Shown here: positions 8,402-17,084 of the stretch, piece by piece
Position numbering within the stretch: position 1 is the stretch's first letter
Layout: every line of letters begins with the position of its first letter
Assembly (NCBI RefSeq): GCF_000308435.1
Contig: NZ_BAFR01000351.1
Location: 62,001 to 126,000, forward strand
Origin: Nocardia araoensis NBRC 100135
GTDB lineage: Bacteria; Actinomycetota; Actinomycetes; Mycobacteriales; Mycobacteriaceae
Length of the DNA: 64,000 bases
Direction: 5' to 3'
Program-made: the position numbers and the translations under genes
Notes under the pieces: model-generated
Told to the model about the DNA's origin: nothing
Database searches by the model: none
Seen by the model: the letters and a program-made list of their open reading frames with translations, nothing else

Positions 8402-10114
8402 ATGACCCTGTTCAACCCGAAGACCGAGACGTTCGAGGAGTTCGATCCCGCCACGCGGGCGCGGCTACGGTCGGTGGTGGACTTCTTCGAACGGAAGGGC
8501 AAGCAGGCGCTCACCGGCGACGCGCACCGGGGGGAGTGGTACGAGGACTGGATGCGGTTCCTCGCCGAGAGCCGGATCATCGCCTACATGGCGACCCCGC
8601 GGGCGCACGCGGGCGGGGATCCGGACAAGCGCTGGGACACCGCGTTCATCTCCCGGTTCAACGAGATCACCGGCTTCTACGGATCGCAGTACTGGTATGC
8701 GTGGGGTGTCTCCACGCTCGGCCTCGCCACCATCTGGCAGAGCGCCAACGGCAAGGCGCACCTGCGGGCCGCCGAGGAACTCGACCGCGGCGGAATCATC
8801 GGGTTCGGGCTGTCGGAAAAGGACCACGGCGCCGACATCTACGCCACCGATATGCTGCTCACTCCCGACGGGACAGGTGGATTCACCGCCACGGGCAGCA
8901 AGTACTACATCGGCAACGGCAACGTGGCCAGGATCGTGCCCACCATCGGCAGGCGCACCGACCTGGAGGGTTCCGACGCCTACGTCTGGTTCATCGCCGA
9001 CAGCCGGCACCCGAACTACCGGCTGGTCAAGAATGTCATCCACGGCCAGAATTTCGTCTCTGCCTACGACTTGGCGGATTATCCCGTCTCGGCCGACGAC
9101 GTACTGCACATGGGCCGCAAGGCATTCGACTCCGCGCTCGCCGCGGTCAACTGCGGCAAGTTCAACATCGGCATGGTCGCGCTGGGCATCGTCGAGCACT
9201 GCTTCTACGAGACGATCAACCATGCCGCCGCCAAGATCCTGTTCGGGCACCCTGTCACCGACTTCCCACAGGTGCGCCAGATCCTGAGCGACAGCTACGT
9301 GCGCATGAACGCCATGCGGCTCTACCACGAGCGAGCGATCGACTACATGCGCTGCTCGACCACGGAGGACCGCCGCTTCGTGATGTTCAACTCCATCGGC
9401 AAGATGAAGGTCACCCGCGAAGCCGAGCGCGTGTTCCGTGAACTCTCGGACGTGATCTCGGCCAAGGGATTCGAGAAGGACTCCTACTTCGCGACGGCGC
9501 GCGGCACCATCGACTCGATGCCGCGGCTGGAGGGCACCGCGCATGTGAATATGGCGTTGACGTTGAAATTCATGCCGAACTTCTTGTTCAACTCCGCGGA
9601 TCTGCCGCCGGTCCCGGTGCGACGGGATCCCGGCGACGACGAGTCGCTGTTCCGGCAACCGGGCGCGGCGGGTCTCGGCGGAGTGCGATTCGCGGATTGG
9701 CACCCGGCGTACGAGCGCTATCGGCACCTGCCCAATGTGGCATTGCTCGTCGAGCAAGCCGAGCGATTCACCCAGTTTCCCGTGCAGGCGCCACCCACCC
9801 CGGCCCAACTCGAGGATCTGGATTATCAGCTCGCGGTCGGGGAGTTGTTCACGCTGCTGCCCTACGGGCAGCTCATTCTGGAACAGGCCGAGATCAAAGG
9901 GGTGTCCGAGGATATCGTCGACTCGATCTTCGAGATCTTCGTGCGCGACTTCTCCGCGTATGCGCTGGGGGTGTTCTCGAAAGCCTCTTCGACCACGGCT
10001 CAGCAGGATTGGGCGTTGAGCGTGCTGCGAAAGCCGATCATCGACGACCAGCGAACCGCACGTCTGCGCGACGAGGTGATGAGCCACGCGGGCACGTTCG
10101 AGATGAACCCTTAG
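8402..10114 (+). CDS. Acyl-CoA dehydrogenase (large FadE type)
   Basis: FAD-dependent dehydrogenase of the acyl-CoA dehydrogenase superfamily, probably acting on fatty-acyl or related CoA thioesters. At 570 aa it is longer than the classical ~380-aa enzymes and fits the extended actinobacterial FadE class with an extra C-terminal domain. Visible regions include IGFGLSEKDHGAD (about 139-151, the flavin-contacting strand where others read TEP..GSD), GSKYYIGNG (around 168) and a C-terminal SKASST region. ATG 8402 follows GAAAGG (8389-8394) by 7 nt. It stands alone, with tandem operator-like repeats immediately upstream. Confidence 0.88.
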   Translation: MTLFNPKTETFEEFDPATRARLRSVVDFFERKGKQALTGDAHRGEWYEDWMRFLAESRIIAYMATPRAHAGGDPDKRWDTAFISRFNEITGFYGSQYWYAWGVSTLGLATIWQSANGKAHLRAAEELDRGGIIGFGLSEKDHGADIYATDMLLTPDGTGGFTATGSKYYIGNGNVARIVPTIGRRTDLEGSDAYVWFIADSRHPNYRLVKNVIHGQNFVSAYDLADYPVSADDVLHMGRKAFDSALAAVNCGKFNIGMVALGIVEHCFYETINHAAAKILFGHPVTDFPQVRQILSDSYVRMNAMRLYHERAIDYMRCSTTEDRRFVMFNSIGKMKVTREAERVFRELSDVISAKGFEKDSYFATARGTIDSMPRLEGTAHVNMALTLKFMPNFLFNSADLPPVPVRRDPGDDESLFRQPGAAGLGGVRFADWHPAYERYRHLPNVALLVEQAERFTQFPVQAPPTPAQLEDLDYQLAVGELFTLLPYGQLILEQAEIKGVSEDIVDSIFEIFVRDFSAYALGVFSKASSTTAQQDWALSVLRKPIIDDQRTARLRDEVMSHAGTFEMNP

Positions 10115-10470
10115 CCGGGTGGCGGTCCTCGCGGCGCTCGGGCGCGGACGCCGCGGGGTGCCGTGAATCACGAGTAACTTGTTGCTGCGCGCCGATCATG
10201 GTCGCTGGGATTCGCCCGGTTGGCAGCTCGCTGAGAATTGTGGAGGTTGGCGTGGGCGTCGAGGTCAGGACCCCACCGCGCTGACCGATGGCGCGGCCCG
10301 GTGGCGAGCGACGACCGCGCTGCCGGGCCGCGACGTCGATCCGGCGGCGCTGTCGCCGACCCGGCCGCGGCTCGGACAGCCGCGCAAGCGGTCCTCGACT
10401 CGACTCCCGGCGCCTGACCGATGCCCACCTATCTGCATGTGCTCGGCGTTGCGGGGGTGCACGTCTGGTT
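10115..10470. other. Convergent intergenic region, no gene recognised
   Basis: These 356 bp lie between the end of the acyl-CoA dehydrogenase and the end of aspA, which face each other. Open frames here show no family resemblance and no ribosome binding site. I saw no strong hairpin followed by a T-run. Confidence 0.6.
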
Positions 10471-11964
10471 TCAGCGGGAGGTTCCGAAGCGGTGCCGATC
10501 TGTCGGCGCTTGTCCGACGGCGCGTGTGTGGACTGTATGGCCGAGTGGTTTGGTTTCGGCCGCGCGTCCGGTGAGGCCCGCGAGTCGACGGGCTGCGAGT
10601 ATTTCCTCGATCGCTTCGGGTGTGAGCAAGCCGCGTTCGATCGCGATCTCTGCGACGGATTGCCCGGTTTGCAGCGCCTGTTTGGCGATGTGGGCGCTGG
10701 CGGCGTAGCCGATGTAGGGGGTCAGCGCTGTCACGATGCCGACGGAACGTCGAACGCCTTGCTCGAGGTGGTCGCGGTTGGGGGTGATGCCCGCGACGCA
10801 TTTGGTTGCCAAGGTGTCGACCGCGGCGGTCAGGTGTGTGGTTGTGCGCAGCATGCCGTAGGCGATGATCGGTTCGAAGGCGTTGAGTTGCAGCTGCCCG
10901 GCCTCGGCGGCCATGGTGACGGTCAGGTCGTTGCCGATGGCCTCGAAGGCGACTTGGTTGACGATCTCCGGAATGACCGGGTTGACCTTTCCCGGCATGA
11001 TCGATGATCCGGCCTGGACCGGCGGCAGGTTGATCTCGCCGAAACCGGTTGTTGGACCTGAGGACATCAACCGCAGGTCGTTGCACATCTTGGACAGTTT
11101 CACCGCGACCCGCTTGAGGATGCCGGAGACCTGAACGAAGGCGCCGCAGTCCTGGGTGGCCTCGATCAGGTTGGCCGCAGGAGTGACGAGTTCGCCGGTG
11201 AGTTCGGTGAGGTGGGCGCAGGCCAGTGCCGGGTAGCTCGGGTGGCCGTTGATGGCGGTGCCGATCGCGGTGCCACCGAGGTTGCTCTCGCACAGCAGGG
11301 CGACGCCTTCCTGGAGCCGATCGCAGTCCTCGCCCACCATGATCGCGAAGGTGCCGAATTCCTGTCCGAGGGTCATCGGCACGGCGTCTTGCAGTTGGGT
11401 GCGGCCCATCTTGATGACGTCGGCGAATTCGTCCGCCTTGGCGCCGAAGGCCTCCGCGAGGCGGCGTAGAGCGGCGACGAGGTCGCGGATGTGCCGCACG
11501 ACGGCGAGCCGGACGGCGGTCGGGTACACGTCGTTGGTGGATTGGCCGAGGTTGACGTGGTCGAGCGGGTGCAGTTCGGTGTAGGTCCCGCGGTCGTAGC
11601 CGAGCAACTCCAGAGCCCGGTTGGCGATGACCTCGTTGGCGTTCATGTTCGTCGAGGTTCCCGCGCCGCCTTGGATCGGGTCGATCGGGAACTGGTCGTG
11701 CAGCGCGCCGCCCCTGATCTCCGCGCAAGTCGATTCGATCGCCTCGGCGCGGCGAGAGTCGAGGATACCGAGCTCTCGGTTGGCGCGGCAGGCGGCCTGC
11801 TTGACCGCGGCGAGCGTGGCGACGAGCGCCGGGTATCGGCCGATGCTGTCGCCGGTGATGGTGAAATTGTCCAGCGCGCGTGCGGTGTGGATGCCCCAAT
11901 AGGCGTCGGCGGGCACAGCGCGGCTGCCGAGGGAGTCCTGTTCGGTTCGGGTGCTGTCGGTCAT
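10471..11964 (-). CDS. aspA: Aspartate ammonia-lyase
   Basis: Converts L-aspartate to fumarate and ammonia. The 497-aa product has the fumarase/aspartase superfamily signature GSSIMPGKVNP at residues 319-329 (flexible catalytic loop). It also has the substrate-binding GGAGTSTNMNANEV (99-112) and NLGQSTNDVYPTA (138-150), the aspartase-type variants. The C-terminal ~25 residues are an unstructured extension. Its ATG overlaps the asparaginase stop (TAATG), so it is translationally coupled as the last gene of a permease-asparaginase-aspartase operon that turns imported asparagine into fumarate. Confidence 0.94.
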   Translation of the reverse strand: MTDSTRTEQDSLGSRAVPADAYWGIHTARALDNFTITGDSIGRYPALVATLAAVKQAACRANRELGILDSRRAEAIESTCAEIRGGALHDQFPIDPIQGGAGTSTNMNANEVIANRALELLGYDRGTYTELHPLDHVNLGQSTNDVYPTAVRLAVVRHIRDLVAALRRLAEAFGAKADEFADVIKMGRTQLQDAVPMTLGQEFGTFAIMVGEDCDRLQEGVALLCESNLGGTAIGTAINGHPSYPALACAHLTELTGELVTPAANLIEATQDCGAFVQVSGILKRVAVKLSKMCNDLRLMSSGPTTGFGEINLPPVQAGSSIMPGKVNPVIPEIVNQVAFEAIGNDLTVTMAAEAGQLQLNAFEPIIAYGMLRTTTHLTAAVDTLATKCVAGITPNRDHLEQGVRRSVGIVTALTPYIGYAASAHIAKQALQTGQSVAEIAIERGLLTPEAIEEILAARRLAGLTGRAAETKPLGHTVHTRAVGQAPTDRHRFGTSR

Positions 11965-13031
11965 TATCGGCTCCGTGCGGTGAGGGCGTCTTCGTGGGTG
12001 GATACCGGGGGAGCGCCGGCCGTGTCCGACAGCTCGCCGAGCATGTTGGTCGTGATCCAGTCCCGCAGCCGATCACCGGAGAAGCCGAGGTCGACGAGGT
12101 AGGCCAGTTTGGCCAGTGCCGCCTCTCTGGTCATGTCCCCTCCGCTGATCGCGCCCGCGTCCAAGAGCGCTCGTCCGGGCAGGTAGCGCTCGAGATCGAC
12201 CGAACCGCTGTCACACTGGGTGATCACGACGATCGGGGTTCCGCGCCGCGTCGCCGTCCGGATCGTCTCGATGACCTCGGCTGTGTGCGGCATCGTGCCC
12301 GAGCCGTAGCACTCCAGGACGACTCCACCGGGATACTGCCGGATCGCCGCGCTGAGTAGATCGGCGTGCAGTCCCGGAAAGACGGTGAGCAGTCCCACCG
12401 GAAGGTGGGCCGCGGTGCTGCGCCGATGCGGTAGCGAGGACACAGGGGACGGTGGTGGGGTGAATTCGCGGACCGTGGTGAAGCCGTCGTAGTCGTCACA
12501 CGCACGTTTGCTGGCCCGCACGGCGGGATGCAACCTCGAGCCGAATGCGAGGTATGTTCCCGGAACTGGTCGGGCGGCGATGGAATCCAGTGCCAGATGC
12601 ACGTTGTGTTGCGCGTCGCTGCCGGGCTGACCGAGCGGGATCTGGGCACCGGTCAGCACCACGGGGGCTGCGAGATCGCGCAGTTCGAAGGCGACGCGGG
12701 CGCCGACATAGGCCATGGTGTCGGTTCCGTGAATGACGACCACGCCGTGCGGGCGCTCCGACTCGATACGGCGCCGCACCCACTGCGCGATCCGGAAGGC
12801 GGTGTTCGAGTCGGCGGCGCCGCTGTCGATGACACGGTCGGATTCGGCGTAACAGAACTCGACCGCCCGGCCCCTCGCGTCCTCGTATCGAGCGATGGCC
12901 TCGGCGACTTCGGCAGCGATTCCCGACCGCGGTGCCATACCCGCGCCCTGGTCCGCCATACCGAACGTGCCGCCGGTGTAGAGCACGTGAACCCGCAACG
13001 CTGTGGGAAGTGCTGTTCGGTGAGTGCTCAT
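11964..13031 (-). CDS. L-asparaginase
   Basis: Hydrolyses L-asparagine to aspartate and ammonia. The 355-aa product has both catalytic threonine motifs of the bacterial asparaginase/glutaminase family: YTGGTFGM near residue 19 and HGTDTMAY near residue 100 (Thr-Asp and the downstream Lys system). GMTREAALAKLAYL near the C-terminus is also typical. The ATG at 13031 overlaps the permease stop in an ATGA junction, which decides this start over a longer reading into the permease gene. Operon context supports asparagine as the physiological substrate. Confidence 0.92.
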   Translation of the reverse strand: MSTHRTALPTALRVHVLYTGGTFGMADQGAGMAPRSGIAAEVAEAIARYEDARGRAVEFCYAESDRVIDSGAADSNTAFRIAQWVRRRIESERPHGVVVIHGTDTMAYVGARVAFELRDLAAPVVLTGAQIPLGQPGSDAQHNVHLALDSIAARPVPGTYLAFGSRLHPAVRASKRACDDYDGFTTVREFTPPPSPVSSLPHRRSTAAHLPVGLLTVFPGLHADLLSAAIRQYPGGVVLECYGSGTMPHTAEVIETIRTATRRGTPIVVITQCDSGSVDLERYLPGRALLDAGAISGGDMTREAALAKLAYLVDLGFSGDRLRDWITTNMLGELSDTAGAPPVSTHEDALTARSR

Positions 13032-14506
13032 GCGCCCCGCGCTCCCTCCGCGTCGTCCGGGTGATCCAGCGGGGCGAGCACGTTCGGATCGAGCCGACCC
13101 CTGATCCGGAACCATCCCGCGACCATGGCCGCGACGACGGCGGTGAACACCGCCAGCGTGATACGGCCGATCTCGTCGTCGAAGAACATCAGCGCGACGA
13201 CACCGGCCAGGAACACCAGGGTGAGGATGTTGAGCACAGGAGCGAACGGAAGCCGGAACGCCGGGCGGCGGTACTCGCCCTGCTGGGACTTCCGCACGAA
13301 TATCCAGTGGCAGATCATGATCGAAGCCCAGGTCCCGACGATGCCGAGACCGGCCAGGTTCAGCACGATCTCGAACGCTTTCTGGGGGACGAGGAGATTC
13401 AGCACGACACCGGCAATGCCCACCGAACTGGTGATCAAGATTCCGCCGTAGGGGACGCCGCGGCGATTCATCCGGGCGGCGAAGCGTGGCGCCGCCCCGG
13501 CCACGGCCATCGACCGCAAGGTGCGACCGGTCGCGTACAGACCCGCGTTCAAGCTCGACATCGCGGCGGTGAGCACGACGAGGTTCATGACATCACCCGC
13601 GTGCGGGATCCCGATGGAGCTCATGACGGTCACGAAGGGGCTCTCGCTGGGGGAGTAGGCCGTCCACGGCAGCAACAGCGTGAACAGCACCACCGAGCCC
13701 GCGTAGAACAGGATGATCCGCCACATGATCGAGTTCACGGCCCTCGGGATCACGGCGGCTGGGTTGTCGGATTCACCGGCGGCCACGCCGATCATCTCCG
13801 TCCCGCCGAAGGCGAACACCACCCCGAGCGCGATGGTCAGCATCGGAGCGAGACCATGCGGGAAGAAGCCGCCGTTGTCGGTGATCGTCGACAAGCCGGG
13901 GACATTGCCGTCGACCGGTGTGCCGGTGACGAGGAAGACCACCGCCAGCAGCATGAACGCGACGATGGTGCCGACCTTGATCAGCGCGAACCAGAACTCG
14001 AACTCGCCGAACAGGCGCACCGACACCACGTTGAGACCGACCACCACAGCCAGCGCGATCAGTGCGAGGACCCACTGGGGGATCGGCACGAACGGCGACC
14101 AGAAATGCACGTACAGCGCCACGGCGGTGATGTCGGCGACCAAGGTGGTCGACCAATTCAGGAAGTACAACCAGCCGACCGAATAGGCCCCGCGCTCGCC
14201 GAGGAACTCGCGGGCGTAGGAGACGAACGCACCGGATGACGGCCGGTACATCACCAGCTCGCCGAGCGCGCGCACGACCATGAAGGTGAAGACGCCGCAC
14301 ACGATGTAGACGATGGCCAGCGACGGCCCGGCCAGCGCCATCCGGCCGCTGGCTCCGAGGAAAAGCCCGGTGCCGATGGAGCCGCCGATCGCGATCATCT
14401 GCATATGGCGCTTGCGTAGCTGTTTCTGATAGCCGACGTCGCCGATGTCGAGCTTCGCTGGTGGTGGGGTGGCTGGCCGGGCCGACAGTTCGTCGTGGTG
14501 CGTCAT
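13028..14506 (-). CDS. ansP: L-asparagine permease (amino acid/APC family)
   Basis: Amino-acid:proton symporter of the APC/AAT family with about 12 membrane-spanning segments in 492 aa. Family motifs include QMIAIGGSIGTGLFLGASG (around 36-54, first helix) and ALGELVMYRPSSGAFVSYA (about 81-99). The adjacent asparaginase and aspartase genes, coupled by overlaps, make asparagine the likely cargo. A promoter with a good -35/-10 pair lies upstream at 14602-14630, and a FadR-type regulator is divergently encoded. Confidence 0.9.
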   Translation of the reverse strand: MTHHDELSARPATPPPAKLDIGDVGYQKQLRKRHMQMIAIGGSIGTGLFLGASGRMALAGPSLAIVYIVCGVFTFMVVRALGELVMYRPSSGAFVSYAREFLGERGAYSVGWLYFLNWSTTLVADITAVALYVHFWSPFVPIPQWVLALIALAVVVGLNVVSVRLFGEFEFWFALIKVGTIVAFMLLAVVFLVTGTPVDGNVPGLSTITDNGGFFPHGLAPMLTIALGVVFAFGGTEMIGVAAGESDNPAAVIPRAVNSIMWRIILFYAGSVVLFTLLLPWTAYSPSESPFVTVMSSIGIPHAGDVMNLVVLTAAMSSLNAGLYATGRTLRSMAVAGAAPRFAARMNRRGVPYGGILITSSVGIAGVVLNLLVPQKAFEIVLNLAGLGIVGTWASIMICHWIFVRKSQQGEYRRPAFRLPFAPVLNILTLVFLAGVVALMFFDDEIGRITLAVFTAVVAAMVAGWFRIRGRLDPNVLAPLDHPDDAEGARGA

Positions 14507-14585
14507 GGAAACCTTCCTTGGGCCGAGTCCAGCCTGCGCGGCGAACCACTGGGACGGATAGAAGTATGGCTGCCATGCGGTCAGG

Positions 14586-14630
14586 CTGTAAGACAGGTTG
14601 TACTGTAATTCGGGTCACACCCCCTGTCAA
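14586..14630 (-). promoter_or_regulatory. Promoter and candidate operator of the asparagine operon
   Basis: On the minus strand a perfect TTGACA (plus 14625-14630) is followed after exactly 17 bp by TACAGT (plus 14602-14607). This is a strong housekeeping-type promoter about 90 bp before ansP. CTGT-AAG-ACAG (14586-14596), a perfect short palindrome, lies at or just after the expected transcription start. It could be the site of the divergently encoded GntR/FadR regulator, which is inferred from position only. Confidence 0.7.
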
Positions 14631-14704
14631 TATCGATCCTCGGCGCGAAACACGCTGGACCTAGCGTTTTGACGCTCTATCGGCGGATCTCCATACTTGG
14701 TCAC

Positions 14705-15382
14705 GTGACAGTCGAAGAAGGCCGGGTGCACCGCATCGGCGCCACGGAAGCGGTCTTTCGTCGGCTTAAGGAGCTGATCCAGAGCGGCGAGTATGCGGTG
14801 GGCGACCGCCTGCCCGCCGAGCTCGCCTTGGCTCAACAGTTCGGCGTCAGCCGTCCGGTGGTGCGGGAGGCGCTGCACGCCTGCGCGACCCTCGGCCTCA
14901 CCGAAACGCATACGGGCCGAGGGACTTTCGTCGTCTCCAAGAAGGAGAGCCCGCAGCTGACGTTCGCCGGTGTCGACGCCGCAGATCTGATCGAGGCCCG
15001 CCAACTCATCGAGATCCCCACCGCGGGGTTCGCAGCGCAACGCCGCAGGCCGGACCAGCTGCGGCGGCTTTTCGAGCTGCTCGACAAGCTGGCGCGGGCC
15101 GCCGACGCCCGCGAATGGGTCCGTTACGACGGCGAGTTGCACACCGCCATCGCGGCCGCCAGCGGAAACAGAATGCTGACCGCAGTGGTCGCCGACACCC
15201 GCCGCGCGCTGGACCCGCAGTCGGAATTCCTCAATCTGACCCAAGACCGCCGCGCCGACTCCGATCGCGAACACGAGGCCATCGTCCGGGCCATCGAGGC
15301 GGGCTCACCGGAGGCCGCGCGCCAAGCGATGGCCGACCACCTGGAACGGGTAGCGGACACGATCGCCCGCATCGGCGAGTAG
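14705..15382 (+). CDS. GntR-family regulator, FadR/FCD subfamily
   Basis: Transcriptional regulator of 225 aa. Residues ~12-75 form the GntR winged helix (LIQSGEYAVGDRLPAELALA, then QQFGVSRPVVREAL). The rest is the all-helical FCD ligand-binding domain with HTAIAAASGNRML (metal/ligand region) and HEAIVRAIEAGSPEAARQAM. Divergent from ansP, it probably controls the asparagine operon in response to a small carboxylic or amino acid. GTG 14705 was chosen because CATACT (14692-14697) ends 7 nt before it, giving a likely leaderless start; an in-frame TTG at 14669 is less likely. Confidence 0.87.
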   Translation: MTVEEGRVHRIGATEAVFRRLKELIQSGEYAVGDRLPAELALAQQFGVSRPVVREALHACATLGLTETHTGRGTFVVSKKESPQLTFAGVDAADLIEARQLIEIPTAGFAAQRRRPDQLRRLFELLDKLARAADAREWVRYDGELHTAIAAASGNRMLTAVVADTRRALDPQSEFLNLTQDRRADSDREHEAIVRAIEAGSPEAARQAMADHLERVADTIARIGE

Positions 15383-15541
15383 CAGGAAGCGGGTCGCACG
15401 CATCCAACCCGAGCGGCGGAGAAGCCCTGTTCGTGCGGTGTGGGCGGCCTCATGCGATTGTTCGTCTTCGCGCGACGAGCATGCGCTTGCTGCCAGCGCG
15501 AGCCCGGCCAGGCACAGGACGACCATGACTGGTCGATGCAT
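15305..15541 (-). CDS. Possible small lipoprotein
   Basis: A 78-aa frame starting with MHRPVMVVLCLAGLALAASA and then Cys21 looks like a lipoprotein signal (a small-residue lipobox before Cys). A good ribosome binding site (AAAGGGAGA) lies ~5 nt upstream. The last 26 codons overlap the 3' end of the GntR gene on the other strand, and the mature part matches nothing I recognise. It may be a truncated lipoprotein whose 3' end ran into neighbouring DNA. Confidence 0.4.
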   Translation of the reverse strand: MHRPVMVVLCLAGLALAASACSSREDEQSHEAAHTARTGLLRRSGWMRATRFLLLADAGDRVRYPFQVVGHRLARGLR

Positions 15542-15580
15542 TTGGTCTCCCTTTCCGCGCAGTCATGTCGCGCGCCGAGA

Positions 15581-15856
15581 TCACGATGCAAGGCGTTGCG
15601 ACGGTATCCAGGGAGTGCGGTGGCCCGTCGAGCTCGCTGTGGTGTATCCCAATCGAAGTCGCTCGCAGAACTGGAGGGCGGGCGCGGATCGTGCCGTTAT
15701 CGCAGCGACTACGGATTTCTCGGTGGGATCTTCGCCTGGGACAGGGCGTACGCCCCGTGGCCGACCAGCCAGTCGGCTCGGATACGACGGTCGATTGTCG
15801 AGGAGCACGCGCAGAGCGGAACGGTGCGGCGCGGTGGCCGAGTTGCTCTTGGACAT
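15581..15856 (-). CDS. Small unknown gene, possibly frameshifted
   Basis: A 91-aa frame begins at ATG 15856 after an excellent AGGAG site with ~7 nt spacing. Its first ~20 codons have the high GC3 of real genes, but later codons do not. A neighbouring frame (…IRADWLVGHGAYALSQAK, ending at the stop near 15709) has higher GC3 from about codon 21. The original gene may therefore have encoded ~50 aa and now carries a frameshift. It follows the quinone-reductase gene on the same strand by 115 bp. Function unknown. Confidence 0.35.
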   Translation of the reverse strand: MSKSNSATAPHRSALRVLLDNRPSYPSRLAGRPRGVRPVPGEDPTEKSVVAAITARSAPALQFCERLRLGYTTASSTGHRTPWIPSQRLAS

Positions 15857-15971
15857 AACAGATCTCCTGTGCGAAACGTGGCGCTAGCGGTGGACGCGGT
15901 CTGGTGGATGCGGGTTGGCAGGGTCGGTGTGTGCTGGTTTGCGTGGTGGTGAGAACGCCGACAGGCGTCGC

Positions 15972-17009
15972 TCAGTGGTGGGCGTCGGCCACGATCACGA
16001 CTTTGCCGATGACCGTGCTGGACTCGGCGAGTTCCATGGCGCGGGCGGCCTCGGTCAGGGGGATACGGGCGGCGATCTGGGCTCGCAGCGCGCCTTTGGC
16101 GGCGAGGTCGAAGATGTTGCCCAGGTCTTCGGCGATGCGGCTGCGGAAGCGGGGGAGATTTCGTTTGCCCGCCCACAGGTTGAAGAAGTGCGCATTGCGG
16201 TGGTTGGGCAACATGTTCCACAGCATCAGCCGGATGAGCAATTTCAGCACTGGAAGTCGCGAGTTGCCCTCGTCGTTCTTGGTGGCCGCGGTTCCGTAGG
16301 AGACCAGCGTGCCGTGTGGGGCCAGCAGGGCGAACGAGTCGCGGATGCCGGGACCGCCGATGTGATCGAAGACCGCGTCCACGCCCTGGGGAGCGAGGAG
16401 GCGAACCTGGTGCGCCACATCGCCTCGGTAGTCGACCCAGGTCGCGCCGAGGGCTTCGATGGCGTCGGCGTTGCGCGCCGAGGCGGTCCCGATGACGTGG
16501 ATTCCGTGGGCGCGGGCCAGCTGGACGAGGGTGGAGCCCACGCCGCCGTTCGCGCCGTGTACGAGGATGGTCTGCCCGGTTCGCGCCTTCGCGGTCCGGA
16601 AGAGCATCTGCCATGCCGTGATGCCGTTGACGACGAAGGTCTCCGCCTCGGCGGCGTCGAGTCCGGTGGGGACCCGCACGAGGTCCGCGGCGTCGAGCAG
16701 GGTGTGGCTGGCCCAGCCGCCGGTCTTGGTCAGCGCGGCGACGCGGCTGCCGACCAGGGCTGGGTCCACACCGGCTCCGACCGCGGTCACGACTCCGACC
16801 AAGTCGTAGCCGGGCACGAAAGGAAACGGTGGCTGGTCGTAGTACTTGCCGCGCCGCATCTGCTGCTCGGCGAAGGAGACGCCGCTGGCTTCCACTCGGA
16901 CGAGGGCTTGGCCCGGCCCGGCTGCGGGCAGGTCCCGGTGGGTGATCAGCAGTCCCCGCGGCTCGACGCGGCCGGGAAGGACGATCTCGGTGGCGGTGAT
17001 GGTGGACAT
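15972..17009 (-). CDS. Zinc-independent quinone oxidoreductase-like MDR family protein
   Basis: NADPH-dependent oxidoreductase of the medium-chain dehydrogenase/reductase superfamily, resembling quinone reductases and enoyl reductases. The 345-aa product has a GroES-like N-terminal domain and a Rossmann domain with ILVHGANGGVGSTLVQLA (about residues 149-166). The zinc-ligand cysteines of alcohol dehydrogenases are absent. ATG 17009 follows AGGAG closely. An operator-like palindrome at 17025-17040 matches the one before the TetR gene immediately upstream on the same strand, so the pair probably forms a self-regulated stress or redox unit. Confidence 0.88.
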   Translation of the reverse strand: MSTITATEIVLPGRVEPRGLLITHRDLPAAGPGQALVRVEASGVSFAEQQMRRGKYYDQPPFPFVPGYDLVGVVTAVGAGVDPALVGSRVAALTKTGGWASHTLLDAADLVRVPTGLDAAEAETFVVNGITAWQMLFRTAKARTGQTILVHGANGGVGSTLVQLARAHGIHVIGTASARNADAIEALGATWVDYRGDVAHQVRLLAPQGVDAVFDHIGGPGIRDSFALLAPHGTLVSYGTAATKNDEGNSRLPVLKLLIRLMLWNMLPNHRNAHFFNLWAGKRNLPRFRSRIAEDLGNIFDLAAKGALRAQIAARIPLTEAARAMELAESSTVIGKVVIVADAHH

Positions 17010-17024
17010 CGATTCTCCTAGTGT

Positions 17025-17040
17025 GTGACTGATCAATCAC
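17025..17040. promoter_or_regulatory. Candidate TetR operator before the quinone-reductase gene
   Basis: GTGACTGATCAATCAC is a dyad with a single non-matching base pair and ends 15 bp before the ATG. It shares the pattern GTGAnTGWWCAnTCAC with the site at 17664-17681 before the TetR gene. Confidence 0.65.
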
Positions 17041-17084
17041 TCGATGAGTGAAAGAAATGCCCCCGAAGGGGCGATGGGATCGGG

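Noticed and set aside
8465..10171. 568-aa minus-strand open frame opposite the acyl-CoA dehydrogenase
   Set aside because: Antisense shadow with no family motifs and no ribosome site.
10265..12076. 603-aa minus-strand frame overlapping aspA
   Set aside because: Arg/Pro/His-rich shadow in another frame of the same strand; aspA has unmistakable motifs.
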